Assembly: GCF_000300995.1 (NCBI RefSeq)
Contig: NZ_AMRJ01000008.1
Coordinates: 46,539-110,538 of the forward strand
DNA from: Alcanivorax hongdengensis A-11-3
GTDB lineage: Bacteria; Pseudomonadota; Gammaproteobacteria; Pseudomonadales; Alcanivoracaceae
Direction of reading: 5' to 3'
Length of the DNA stretch: 64,000 nucleotides
The first letter of the stretch is position 1. Every line of letters starts with the position of its first letter. Shown piece by piece: positions 17,715-26,032 of the stretch. A model generated the notes under the pieces. That model ran no database searches. It was not told the DNA's origin and worked only from the letters and a program-made list of their open reading frames with translations. Position numbers and translations under genes: made by a program.

Positions 17715-19625
17715 ATGCTGTCTCTGGAACATATCAATCTGCGCCGCGGCCCCGACCTGCTGCTCGAAGACGCCAGCTTTGTCTTGCACAAGGGCTGGCG
17801 CGTGGGCCTGGTGGGCCGCAACGGCAGCGGCAAGAGCTCGCTGTTCAAGCTTATCATGGGCGAGCTGGAGAGCGACGGCGGCCAGCTGAACCGGCCGGCG
17901 GACTGGCGCCTGGCGATGATGGCCCAGGAAGTGCCGGCACTGGACTGCGCCGCCATCGACTATGTGCTCGATGGCCACCAGGCCCTGCGCCGGGCCGAAA
18001 AAACACTGGCCCAGGCAGAAGCCGCCGGCGACAACCACGCCATCGCCCATGCCCACGCCGAGCTGGAAGCCCTGCATGCCTGGCAACAACCGGCCCGCGC
18101 CGCCACCCTGCTGGCCGGTCTGGGTTTCAGCGAGGCCCAGCAGCAACAACCGGTGGCCAGCTTCTCCGGCGGCTGGCGCATGCGTCTCAACCTGGCCCAG
18201 GTACTGATGAGCGACGCGGACCTGCTGCTGCTCGACGAGCCCACTAACCACCTGGACCTGGATGCCATCCTCTGGCTGCAAGGCTATCTGGTACAGCAGC
18301 CCGGTGCCCTGCTGGTGATCTCCCACGATCGTGCCTTCCTGGATGCCACCGTCAACCAGATCCTGCATATCGAACATCAAAGCCTGAAGCATTACACCGG
18401 CGGCTACTCGGATTTCGAACGTCAGCGTGCCGAAAAGCTGGCCCTGCAACAGAAGATGCACGACAAACAGCAGGCCCAGGTGGCCCACCTGCAGAAATTC
18501 ATTACCCGCTTCAAGGCCAAGGCCAGCAAGGCCAAACAGGCCCAGAGCCGGGTCAAGGCACTGGAAAAACTGGAACTGATCGCCCCCGCCCATGTGGATT
18601 CCGGCTTCAGCTTCGAGTTCCACACCCCGGAAAAACTGCCCAACCCCATGGAAAACCTGGACAAGGTGCAGTGCGGCTATCGCAACGCGGATGGCGACGC
18701 GGTGATTCTTGAACGGGTCATCCTGAGTCTGCGGCCGGAATCACGCATCGGTCTGCTGGGCCCCAACGGCGCTGGCAAATCTACCCTGGTGCGCACCCTG
18801 GTGGGCGAACTGCCGGCCCTGGGCGGCCACTTTGAAAAAGACGGCGACCTGAAGATCGGCTACTTCCACCAGCAACAGGTGGACCGGCTGGACGCCAAGG
18901 ACACCCCCTACCAGATGCTGGCGCGCTTCTACCCGCAATGGAGCGAGTCACAGCTACGCGGTGAGCTGGGCCGCTTCGGCTTTCAGGGCGACGATGTGTT
19001 CGCCCCCGTCGGCCGCTTCTCCGGCGGCGAAAAGTCGCGCCTGGCACTGGCCATGATCGTGCAGGAAAAGCCCGCTCTGCTGCTGCTCGACGAACCGGCC
19101 AACCACCTGGACCTGGACATGCGCGAAGCGCTGACGCTGGCGCTACAGGCTTTCGAAGGCGCCGTGGTGCTGGTCTCCCACGACCGCCACCTGCTGGAAA
19201 CCACCGTGGACGAGTTCTATCTGGTGGCCAACGGCGGCGTCAGCCGCTTCGACGGCGACCTGGACGACTATGCCCGCTGGCTGCAACAGAACCGCAAGGA
19301 CGGCAAACCGGCCAAGGAAGACAAACCCGCCGACGCCCTGGACGCCAAGGCCAAACGCCAGCTGGCCGCACAAAAACGCGAACAGCTTCGCCCGCTCAAG
19401 AAGCAGGTGGAAAAACTGGAAAAAGCCCTCAGCCAGTGCGAGACGGAACTGGAGAACGTGGAAAGCGCACTCGGCGATGACACCCTTTACACCGACGACA
19501 GCCGTAAAGCAGAAATGAACGGCCTGCTGGGCGACCAGGCGCGACTGAAAAAACAGCATGACGTGCTGGAAGGGGAATTGCTGGAGGCGATGGAAACGCT
19601 GGAGGAGGCGGAAGGGGAACTGTAA
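17715..19625 (+). CDS. yheS: ABC-F family ATPase YheS
   Basis: 636 residues with two ABC cassettes and no membrane segment. First: Walker A GRNGSGKSS, signature FSGGWRMRLN, Walker B LLLLDEPTNHLD. Linker helix pair KAKQAQSRVKAL. Second: GPNGAGKST, FSGGEKSRLA, LLLLDEPANHLD. The second Walker B region has Ala where Thr is usual. A charged coiled coil forms the C-terminal tail. ABC-F proteins act on the ribosome rather than in transport. The start MLSLEHINLRRG matches the YheS N-terminus; a longer frame from 17592 was rejected. Confidence 0.93.
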   Translation: MLSLEHINLRRGPDLLLEDASFVLHKGWRVGLVGRNGSGKSSLFKLIMGELESDGGQLNRPADWRLAMMAQEVPALDCAAIDYVLDGHQALRRAEKTLAQAEAAGDNHAIAHAHAELEALHAWQQPARAATLLAGLGFSEAQQQQPVASFSGGWRMRLNLAQVLMSDADLLLLDEPTNHLDLDAILWLQGYLVQQPGALLVISHDRAFLDATVNQILHIEHQSLKHYTGGYSDFERQRAEKLALQQKMHDKQQAQVAHLQKFITRFKAKASKAKQAQSRVKALEKLELIAPAHVDSGFSFEFHTPEKLPNPMENLDKVQCGYRNADGDAVILERVILSLRPESRIGLLGPNGAGKSTLVRTLVGELPALGGHFEKDGDLKIGYFHQQQVDRLDAKDTPYQMLARFYPQWSESQLRGELGRFGFQGDDVFAPVGRFSGGEKSRLALAMIVQEKPALLLLDEPANHLDLDMREALTLALQAFEGAVVLVSHDRHLLETTVDEFYLVANGGVSRFDGDLDDYARWLQQNRKDGKPAKEDKPADALDAKAKRQLAAQKREQLRPLKKQVEKLEKALSQCETELENVESALGDDTLYTDDSRKAEMNGLLGDQARLKKQHDVLEGELLEAMETLEEAEGEL

Positions 19626-19744
19626 ATGATTACCCGTATACTTCTCTTTCTGAAGGTGATGCAGAACAAATAACTGCCTCCAGATCGTGGCACGTCAAGA
19701 TATTGAACCGCTCACATGAATATAAATATACTCATGTTTATCAA

Positions 19745-19990
19745 CTACCATAAAAACGTCTCTTTAAAATCCTCATAACAGGACTTGCAAATCCAATAGT
19801 AAAGATCGTCAGTTGCATACCCTTCTTCCAAGGCGCCATCTTGCGAGGACAATGAGAATTTTTCATAACAAAATTCGCAATGGTCATGATCCCAGCTCTC
19901 TCGATAAGCCTTGTATCGCATCAGCACTAAGCGAACCCCTTTCAGGTACTTCTCCTGCCCCCGTCTACGCCAATCCGTTAACTCTGACAT
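19745..19990 (-). CDS. Small protein with two CxxC motifs, unknown function
   Basis: 81 residues. Contains HDHCEFCYEKF and WICKSCYEDFKETF, two CxxC pairs likely to hold a zinc ion, and the run EEGYATDDLYYWIC. I recognise this as a recurring small-protein pattern but know no function. Base composition is clearly AT-richer than the neighbours and codon use differs, suggesting arrival by transfer together with the next small gene. Confidence 0.65.
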   Translation of the reverse strand: MSELTDWRRRGQEKYLKGVRLVLMRYKAYRESWDHDHCEFCYEKFSLSSQDGALEEGYATDDLYYWICKSCYEDFKETFLW

Positions 19991-20057
19991 TGCCGCCTCT
20001 CTGACACTGACTCAGCCCGCAAACATCTGAAACCTTCCTCTCTACCTTTTCCCTTGG

Positions 20058-20366
20058 TCAGACAACTCTGGATTTTACCGTGTTGTAGGCAGTAAACGAT
20101 CTTTCAATAAGGCCCAACATTTTCGCGGCCTCCCTCCAGGGGACAATATGCGGAGCGACCAAATGTGCATTGAGGCTTTCATCACTTGGCCACAGTTCCG
20201 AAAATCGTATCAAGCCGGGATCAGTTAAATCCTCGGCTACGTCGTAGGCGATACATTTGTCATATTTTCTTGTCGCTTCGACAAACTTCATGAGATACGG
20301 CCTGACGGCCTCCATGGATTCAGGAGGGAAACGCAGGTACCCGAAAACTGCAACTTTCACTTCCAT
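20058..20366 (-). CDS. Antibiotic biosynthesis monooxygenase-like (ABM fold) protein
   Basis: 102 residues from MEVKVAVFGYLRFPPES. The ferredoxin-like ABM pattern is visible: first strand, a helix VRPYLMKFVEATRKYDKCIAYDV, then RFSELWPSDESLNAHLVAPHI. Such proteins are small cofactor-free monooxygenases or quinol-handling proteins. The ATG at 20366 has GGAGAGGG ten bases upstream; an alternative start at 20420 adds 18 residues. It belongs to the AT-richer patch between yheS and the ECF anti-sigma gene. Confidence 0.75.
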   Translation of the reverse strand: MEVKVAVFGYLRFPPESMEAVRPYLMKFVEATRKYDKCIAYDVAEDLTDPGLIRFSELWPSDESLNAHLVAPHIVPWREAAKMLGLIERSFTAYNTVKSRVV

Positions 20367-20563
20367 GTTAAGTACACCCTCTCCAGAGATGAGATATCCA
20401 AGCACATCGAGCAACGCCATTTAGGAATGAAACGGTTTATCTCAACATAGCAAAGAGGTAACGATCATGCTGCATCCCCCACTACGAAACGAGCAGTTGA
20501 TCGCATTAAAGACAGCGAAGTCTTCGTATCAAAAACAGGAGGACGGGAGCCTGTCGCGCTTCT

Positions 20564-21253
20564 CTACAAAGAAACCAGCCGGGTCTGGTAGACCACCGGG
20601 CCGGTGGGCTGGCCGGTGGGAGAGCCGCCGGCGGGTTCGATGCTGATGGCCAGGTGACGGGAGCGCAGCAGGTCCTGCAGCTGGTCCGGGCTCAGCGTGA
20701 CGCGTAGCTCAGCGCCGCCGGTAGGCAGCAGCGCCAACGAGACCGGGGCGCCGGAGGTGGGCAACAACCACAGTTCGTAGGACTGATTCGGTCCGGGCGC
20801 GGGCACCGTGGGCAACGCCTTCAGGGTCAGCTCATGGCTCTTCTGACTGGCATCCAGCAACCACAGCGGCTGTGACTGCTGATCCTGCACCACGCCGAGG
20901 TAGCCAACCACCGGCGCCGGCGCTGTCGGGTATGGCGTCCAGACCAGTACCGCCAGCAGGGCAACCATGGCCAGGCCGGCAGCCCAGCGCCAGGGCGCAA
21001 CGCGCTCTGCGGCCTGCCGTGGCGTGCCGAAAAGCCGCCTGTCGATGTTGTTCCAGGCCTGCGGCGGTGGCACGACCGGCTCCACGGCGTGGTTGAGCGG
21101 CTGAAAGTTCCTTTCCCAATACCACACCTGACGACGCAGCCGGGGGGATTCCATCATCCAGCGCTCGAAACGGCGTCGGGCCTTGCCCTGCAGCGTGCCG
21201 ATAACGTATTCGGCGGCCAGGGCATGGCCTCTTTCATAATGATCCGGCTTCAT
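20564..21253 (-). CDS. Anti-sigma factor, RskA-type
   Basis: 229 residues from MKPDHYERGH. The N-terminal cytoplasmic sigma-binding helix (LAAEYVIGTLQGKARRRFERWM) has no zinc-type HxxxCxxC. One membrane helix lies at about 90-110. The periplasmic C-terminus matches the RskA domain (SYELWLLPTSGAPVSL; PTGPVVYQT). Its ATG overlaps the TGA of the sigma gene (ATGA), so the two are co-translated. It should hold the ECF sigma factor inactive until an envelope signal arrives. Confidence 0.9.
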   Translation of the reverse strand: MKPDHYERGHALAAEYVIGTLQGKARRRFERWMMESPRLRRQVWYWERNFQPLNHAVEPVVPPPQAWNNIDRRLFGTPRQAAERVAPWRWAAGLAMVALLAVLVWTPYPTAPAPVVGYLGVVQDQQSQPLWLLDASQKSHELTLKALPTVPAPGPNQSYELWLLPTSGAPVSLALLPTGGAELRVTLSPDQLQDLLRSRHLAISIEPAGGSPTGQPTGPVVYQTRLVSL

Positions 21254-21795
21254 TGCGACAGACACCGACGCAGGGTATCGAGCCCGCGGCGCAGCCAGCT
21301 CTTGGCGGTACCCAGCGGTTGCCCCATGGCCTGGGCCAGTTGCTGATGACTCAAGCCGCGAAAGTAGGCCATCTCGATACTGGTGCGATAGCCCTCGTCC
21401 AGATCACGCAGGCAATCATTGAGGCGGTGGCGGTCGATACTGGCCATGGCATTCTGCATGGGGCCGGGCCGCTCACATTGCAGGCTGTTGATCATGTTGT
21501 CACCGCCGGCTTCGCGCTGACGTTTGCGCAGCACATCCAGGCAGCGGTAACGACAGATGGACATCATCCAGGTCAGCGGGGTGCCGCGATCGGCATGGTA
21601 TTCCCCGGCATGGTGCCAGACCTGCACATAGACTTCCTGCAATGCATCCTGGGCTTCGTCGCGATTGCCGAGAAGATGTACGCACATACCAAACAGGGCT
21701 CCACTGCTTTTCTGGTATAGCAAGGCGAACGCATTACGATCACCCTGCGCCGATTTTGCCAGGTAATCTGCGAGTGTTTCCCTTGAGAATGGCAT
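21250..21795 (-). CDS. ECF RNA polymerase sigma factor (SigK-like)
   Basis: 181 residues. Sigma region 2: FALLYQKSSGALFGMCVHLLGNRDEAQDALQ and TWMMSICRYRCLDVLRKR. Region 4: GYRTSIEMAYFRGLSHQQLAQAMGQPLGTAKSWLRRGL. It is co-translated with the RskA-type anti-sigma gene. The start faces the DUF4331 operon, and both directions carry the same promoter-like pattern (21868-21894 and 21908-21934). This implies that the factor drives itself and the neighbouring operon. Confidence 0.93.
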   Translation of the reverse strand: MPFSRETLADYLAKSAQGDRNAFALLYQKSSGALFGMCVHLLGNRDEAQDALQEVYVQVWHHAGEYHADRGTPLTWMMSICRYRCLDVLRKRQREAGGDNMINSLQCERPGPMQNAMASIDRHRLNDCLRDLDEGYRTSIEMAYFRGLSHQQLAQAMGQPLGTAKSWLRRGLDTLRRCLSQ

Positions 21796-21867
21796 TGGAC
21801 AGTAGCCTTGATAAAGAGAATAAATTTGTTGTCTTTATCGCCATTTCACACCCGCTGTCGTCATTAG

Positions 21868-21894
21868 TACGTGAATTCACAACGATTGGATGCA
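21868..21894 (-). promoter_or_regulatory. Putative ECF promoter of the sigma/anti-sigma genes
   Basis: Read on the minus strand: TGCATCCAA, 14 bases, CGTA, about 70 bases before the sigma ATG. It is identical in spacing and nearly identical in sequence to the plus-strand copy at 21908-21934. This is the arrangement expected of an autoregulated ECF promoter. Confidence 0.65.
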
Positions 21895-21907
21895 AATAAA
21901 TTTTTTT

Positions 21908-21934
21908 TGAATCCAAAAACCATTTCGCAGCGTA
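21908..21934 (+). promoter_or_regulatory. Putative ECF promoter of the DUF4331 operon
   Basis: TGAATCCAA, 14 bases, CGTA, ending 37 bases before the DUF4331 ATG. It mirrors the minus-strand copy with one base different in the first box. The spacing fits -35/-10 boxes of an ECF sigma factor. Confidence 0.65.
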
Positions 21935-21971
21935 GAGCTTGTAAATACCGCGACTAAATCGGAGGGTTCCC

Positions 21972-23480
21972 ATGCTACGTCGCTCACTCGCTCTACCTGT
22001 CACCATGACCTTGTGCGCCAGTCTGGCGGCGCCGCTTGCCATGGCATCAAGCCACCGCGAAGCGCCTTTCATCACCGGCATGCCCAAGGTGGACGGTACG
22101 GACTTCTACATGTTTCGCAGTTATGAAAGCGGACGTGAAGATTACGTGACTCTTATCGCCAACTATCTGCCCCTGCAGGATGCCTACGGCGGCCCCAACT
22201 ACTTTGCCCTGGACGACAAGGCCGTCTATGAAATCCACATCGACAACGATGGCGATGCCAGGGAAGACCTGACCTACCAGTTCCATTTCAATCGCAACAG
22301 CAAAGACGCCACCGTCGACGTGGACGGCAAGGATGTGCCGGTTCCGCTGATCAACATTGGCCCGGTCACCGGCAATGACAGCAGTAACCAGAATGTACAA
22401 CAGACGTTCACCGTGAAGTTGATCGAAGGGGATCGCCGCAAAGGGCACGCCATGAACCTGACCCAGGCTGGCAGTGGCAGCCAGGTATTCGTCAAACCGC
22501 TGGACAATATCGGCAACAAGTCCATCAGTGATTACGCCACCTATGCCGACAACTTTATCTATGATGTGACCATTCCGGATTGCCCCAAACCCGGCCGCCT
22601 GTTTGTCGGTCAGCGCAAGGATGGCTTTGTGGTGAATCTGGGCGAGGTCTTTGACCTGGTCAACCTGAACCCGCTGGGCGCCCGGGATTCACGCAGCAAT
22701 GCCATTGGTGACAAGAACGTCACCAGCCTGGCACTGGAAGTCCCCAGCAGCTGCCTGACCGGCGGCAACAGTGTGATCGGTGGCTGGACCACTGCCAGCG
22801 TCCGCCAGGCGCGCATCCTCAACCCGGCACCCCAGGGTTCCGCGCTGACCGGCAGCACCAAGGCCAAGGGCGCATCCGTGGAAGGCGGCGCTTATACCCA
22901 GGTCTCCCGTCTTGGTAACCCGCTGGTCAACGAAGTCGTGATCGGCCTGCCTGACAAGGACCGCTTCAACGCCAGCGAACCCAAGGACGATACCCAGTTC
23001 GCCAGTTACGTGACCAACCCCAGTTTGCCGGCACTGGTGCAGGTCCTCTTCAACGTGCCAGCACCGCACACCCCGCGTAACGACTTGGTGACGGTATTCC
23101 TGACCGGTGTGCCCGGGGTCACTCAACTGCCGACGGTGACGGCCAGCGAAATGTTGCGCCTGAACACGGCTATCCCCGCCACCGCAGCCGGTTCACAAAG
23201 TGATCTGGGTGTGGCCGGTGGTGACTTCGCCGGCTTCCCCAATGGCCGCCGCCCCATTGATGACGTGGTGGATATCGCTCTGACCGCGGCGGAAGGCTAC
23301 CTGTGTGGTGCCGACCTGAACGGTAGCGATGCCGGTGGCGAAATCGGCAGCTGCGGGGACCAGGACAGCCAGGTCAATGGCGGCGCCATCGTCAATGACG
23401 GGGCCAAGCCGGACCCGGCTGATTACCTGACCACCTTCCCGTACCTGAACACGCCGCTGCCCGGCGCCAACAACCCCTGA
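21972..23480 (+). CDS. Secreted DUF4331 domain protein
   Basis: 502 residues. The signal peptide probably cleaves at AMA-SSHREAP. DUF4331 hallmarks are present: SSHREAPFI at the mature N-terminus, TDFYMFRSYE, and a long beta-rich body ending in FPYLNTPLPG. An Asp-rich loop DNDGDARED near residue 97 could bind calcium. The mature start SHREAP offers His and Glu as metal ligands. Biochemical function unknown. A GGAGG ribosome site precedes the ATG. It is the first gene of an operon with a small lipoprotein, a TPR protein and a HupE/UreJ-like protein, facing the ECF sigma gene. Confidence 0.9.
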   Translation: MLRRSLALPVTMTLCASLAAPLAMASSHREAPFITGMPKVDGTDFYMFRSYESGREDYVTLIANYLPLQDAYGGPNYFALDDKAVYEIHIDNDGDAREDLTYQFHFNRNSKDATVDVDGKDVPVPLINIGPVTGNDSSNQNVQQTFTVKLIEGDRRKGHAMNLTQAGSGSQVFVKPLDNIGNKSISDYATYADNFIYDVTIPDCPKPGRLFVGQRKDGFVVNLGEVFDLVNLNPLGARDSRSNAIGDKNVTSLALEVPSSCLTGGNSVIGGWTTASVRQARILNPAPQGSALTGSTKAKGASVEGGAYTQVSRLGNPLVNEVVIGLPDKDRFNASEPKDDTQFASYVTNPSLPALVQVLFNVPAPHTPRNDLVTVFLTGVPGVTQLPTVTASEMLRLNTAIPATAAGSQSDLGVAGGDFAGFPNGRRPIDDVVDIALTAAEGYLCGADLNGSDAGGEIGSCGDQDSQVNGGAIVNDGAKPDPADYLTTFPYLNTPLPGANNP

Positions 23481-23490
23481 GGAGGTGACC

Positions 23491-23736
23491 ATGAAATCTC
23501 TCAAGCTGGGACTCATCGTGCTGGGCGCCGTGCTGATCTGCGCCTGCAACGATGATGACAACGACAACGCGGGCAACAACATGTCGTCGTCATCCGACTT
23601 CACGGCCTACGTGAAAAGTCTGCTGAACAACACCAGCGACACCACCGATCCCGTGGATATCAACTCGGTGACGCTAAACAGTACCAACAACGATGACCCC
23701 GACGCCTACAACAGTGTGCTCGGTAATGGTCAGTAA
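23491..23736 (+). CDS. Small acidic lipoprotein of the DUF4331 operon
   Basis: 81 residues: a short signal with the lipobox LICAC, then a very Asp/Asn-rich stretch (NDDDNDNAGNN) and a Ser/Thr/Asn-rich body. No known domain. GAGGAGGTGACC upstream gives a strong ribosome site for the ATG at 23491. It starts 10 bases after the DUF4331 stop and its end overlaps the TPR gene start by 11 bp. The pattern suggests an outer-membrane-anchored partner of the DUF4331 protein. Confidence 0.75.
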   Translation: MKSLKLGLIVLGAVLICACNDDDNDNAGNNMSSSSDFTAYVKSLLNNTSDTTDPVDINSVTLNSTNNDDPDAYNSVLGNGQ

Positions 23737-24874
23737 GCCCGCAAGCCGCTGCCGCCTGGCGGCAGCGGCCCTTCTTCTTTGCCAGGTCTGCAGTGCCGCC
23801 CCTTACACACCGGCATCCGATCAGGTGGTGCTCGCGCATCTGCCTGATTCACTGCGGGCTCTGGCGCCCCCTTCCCGGCCCCTGGAGCATGACCAGGCGC
23901 TGACACTGGCACAGCAACAGATCCATCAGGCTCGCCGCGAGGGAGACCCGCGTTTTCTCGGCTATGCCGAAGCGACCCTGGAACCGTTGCTGTCTTCAGA
24001 ACCTAACGACCCCGCCGTGGGCATCATGATGGCCACCATTGAACAGAGCCGCCATCAATACCTGCAGGCCCGCAGCCGCCTGAAGAAAATCCTCAAGGCG
24101 CACCCGGAGCAGGGGCAGGGCTGGCTGACCCTGGCGGTGATTGAACGGGTACAGGCCAATTATCATGCCGCCCGGCAAGCCTGCCGGGAAAGTGCCGGCC
24201 ACCTGCCGCCCAGTGCCACGGTGATTTGTCAGGCCAGCATCGAAGCCCTCACCGGCCCGCCGGGCCCGGTGTATCAACGGCTGCAACGGCTGGCGGACAG
24301 CCCCCTGCCCATGAGCGATGCCCAGCGACGCTGGATGTTCACCGAACTGGCGGAGATGGCCTGGCAGCAGGGTGATGCAGAGCAGACGCTGGCCTATACC
24401 CGCCAGGGGCTTGCCAGCGAACCCGGTGACCGCTACCTGCGCTTTCTCAAGGCCGATGCCCAACTGGCCCTGGGAAACAATCAAGCAGTCATTGATGCCT
24501 GGCAGCATCAGCTGGCCATTGACGGCGGCCTGTTACGTCTGGCCATCGCCGCCCAACGGGCCGGCCATCCCCGAGCGGAGCACTGGGCCGATCTTTACCA
24601 GCAACGCCTCAAGGCAGCGGAACAGGCCCGACAGCAGTTGCACCTGCGCGAACAGGCCCGCTTCCAGCTGGAAGTCCTGAAACAACCGCAAGCCGCGCTG
24701 GCAACCGCCAAACGCAACTGGCAGATACAGAAGGAACCGGCGGATCTGCGCATCCTCACCGCCACCGCCCGGGCCTGCCATGACCGTGACACCCTGGCAC
24801 TGGCTCGCCAGTTCATTGACCAACACGGCCTGCAGGACCAGCGCGTGGCCAGCCTGCTGGGGGAGACACCATGA
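23726..24874 (+). CDS. Secreted tetratricopeptide-repeat protein
   Basis: 382 residues from MVSKPASRCR, with a signal peptide (CSA-APYTP) and several degenerate TPR-type helix pairs from about residue 50 to 380 (LEPLLSSEPNDPAVGIMMATIEQSRHQYLQARSRL is one, GWLTLAVIERVQANYHAARQAC the next). The ATG overlaps the lipoprotein gene by 11 bp, and the TGA overlaps the HupE-like gene start (ATGA). A periplasmic scaffold for the DUF4331 and HupE-like proteins is the simplest guess. Confidence 0.82.
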   Translation: MVSKPASRCRLAAAALLLCQVCSAAPYTPASDQVVLAHLPDSLRALAPPSRPLEHDQALTLAQQQIHQARREGDPRFLGYAEATLEPLLSSEPNDPAVGIMMATIEQSRHQYLQARSRLKKILKAHPEQGQGWLTLAVIERVQANYHAARQACRESAGHLPPSATVICQASIEALTGPPGPVYQRLQRLADSPLPMSDAQRRWMFTELAEMAWQQGDAEQTLAYTRQGLASEPGDRYLRFLKADAQLALGNNQAVIDAWQHQLAIDGGLLRLAIAAQRAGHPRAEHWADLYQQRLKAAEQARQQLHLREQARFQLEVLKQPQAALATAKRNWQIQKEPADLRILTATARACHDRDTLALARQFIDQHGLQDQRVASLLGETP

Positions 24875-25992
24875 GGCCTTTGCTACTGTTTTTATTGCTG
24901 GCCATGGCCCTGCCAGCCTGGGCCCACAAGTCCAGTGACAGCTACCTGACGCTGATCAATAACGGTGACGACACTACCCTGACCGGCCAGTGGGATGTGG
25001 CCCTGCGGGACCTGCAACTGGCAGTGCCGCTTGATGCCAATAATGATGGCGATATCACCTGGGGCGAGCTGCGCCGGCAACAGGCGGCCCTCAATGCCCG
25101 GCTACTGCCAACCCTGTCGCTAACCGCTCTGCATGACGGCCAGCGCTACCCCTGCACGCTCAGCAGCCCGCAGTTACAGGTGGATGGGCATGTGGATGGC
25201 AATTATGCGGTGCTGCACTTACGCGGCGACTGCGGCGCCGTGCCCGACGCCATGGAGGTGGGCTACGATTTTCTGTTTGAACAGGACCCCAGCCACCAGG
25301 GCCTGCTGCGCCTGCAACTGGGTGCGCAGACCCTGAGCGCCATCTTCAGTAACCAGCACCGCCGCCAGCAACTGCAAGTCGACAGCGGTTCGCGTTGGCA
25401 GGCCTTCCAGGGCTTCGTGCGCCAGGGCATTCACCACATCCTGATCGGCTATGATCATATTCTCTTCCTGCTCACCCTGCTGTTTCCGGCAGTGTTGGTG
25501 TGGCAACGGGGAGGGTGGCTGCCGGCACGCTCCATGGGTGACGCACTGCGCGAAACCCTGGCCGTGGTCACCGCCTTCACGGTGACCCATTCCATCAGCC
25601 TGGCACTGGCAACGCTGGGGCTGGTGTCACTGCCCAGCAAACTGGTGGAGTCGGGGATTGCCCTGACCGTGGCACTGGGCGCCGCCGCCAACCTGATGCC
25701 GCGGCTATTCCCCAAACGCTGGCTGATGGCTCTGGTCTTCGGGCTGATCCACGGGCTGGGGTTTGCGTCGGTACTGGGCGATCTGGGGCTCAGCGGCGGC
25801 AACCTTGTGGTACCGCTATTCGGCTTCAATATCGGGGTGGAAATCGGCCAGGCCTTTATCGTGCTGCTGTTCGTGCCGGCGGCCTTCCTGATCCGCAATA
25901 CGGTGTTCTACCGGCAATGGTTTTTGCCCGGCGGCTCGGTGGCGATCATGATCATGGCCGCGATCTGGATGGCGGAACGCCTGTCGGCCTGA
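24871..25992 (+). CDS. HupE/UreJ-like membrane protein with EF-hand loop
   Basis: 373 residues: signal peptide (AWA-HKSSD), a periplasmic domain of about 160 residues, then six or seven membrane helices of the HupE/UreJ_2 type with IHHILIGYDHILFLLTLL, TVTHSISLALATLG and GLIHGLGFASVLGDLG. The membrane histidines suggest metal transport (nickel or cobalt in classical HupE/UreJ). The periplasmic part contains a textbook EF-hand loop: Asp55, Asn57, Asp59, Asp61, Glu66 in DANNDGDITWGE. Last gene of the DUF4331 operon, with ATGA coupling to the TPR gene. No hydrogenase or urease gene is near. Confidence 0.87.
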   Translation: MRPLLLFLLLAMALPAWAHKSSDSYLTLINNGDDTTLTGQWDVALRDLQLAVPLDANNDGDITWGELRRQQAALNARLLPTLSLTALHDGQRYPCTLSSPQLQVDGHVDGNYAVLHLRGDCGAVPDAMEVGYDFLFEQDPSHQGLLRLQLGAQTLSAIFSNQHRRQQLQVDSGSRWQAFQGFVRQGIHHILIGYDHILFLLTLLFPAVLVWQRGGWLPARSMGDALRETLAVVTAFTVTHSISLALATLGLVSLPSKLVESGIALTVALGAAANLMPRLFPKRWLMALVFGLIHGLGFASVLGDLGLSGGNLVVPLFGFNIGVEIGQAFIVLLFVPAAFLIRNTVFYRQWFLPGGSVAIMIMAAIWMAERLSA

Positions 25993-26002
25993 CGGGAAAC
26001 AG

Positions 26003-26027
26003 ACCGGCGGGAGAAGCTCCCGCCGGT
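26003..26027. terminator. Hairpin between convergent genes
   Basis: Perfect 11-bp stem ACCGGCGGGAG / CTCCCGCCGGT with a 3-base loop. It lies between the stops of the HupE-like gene and the thiolase gene. No T-run follows, so it may slow polymerase or protect 3' ends. Confidence 0.6.
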
Positions 26028-26032
26028 AACGC

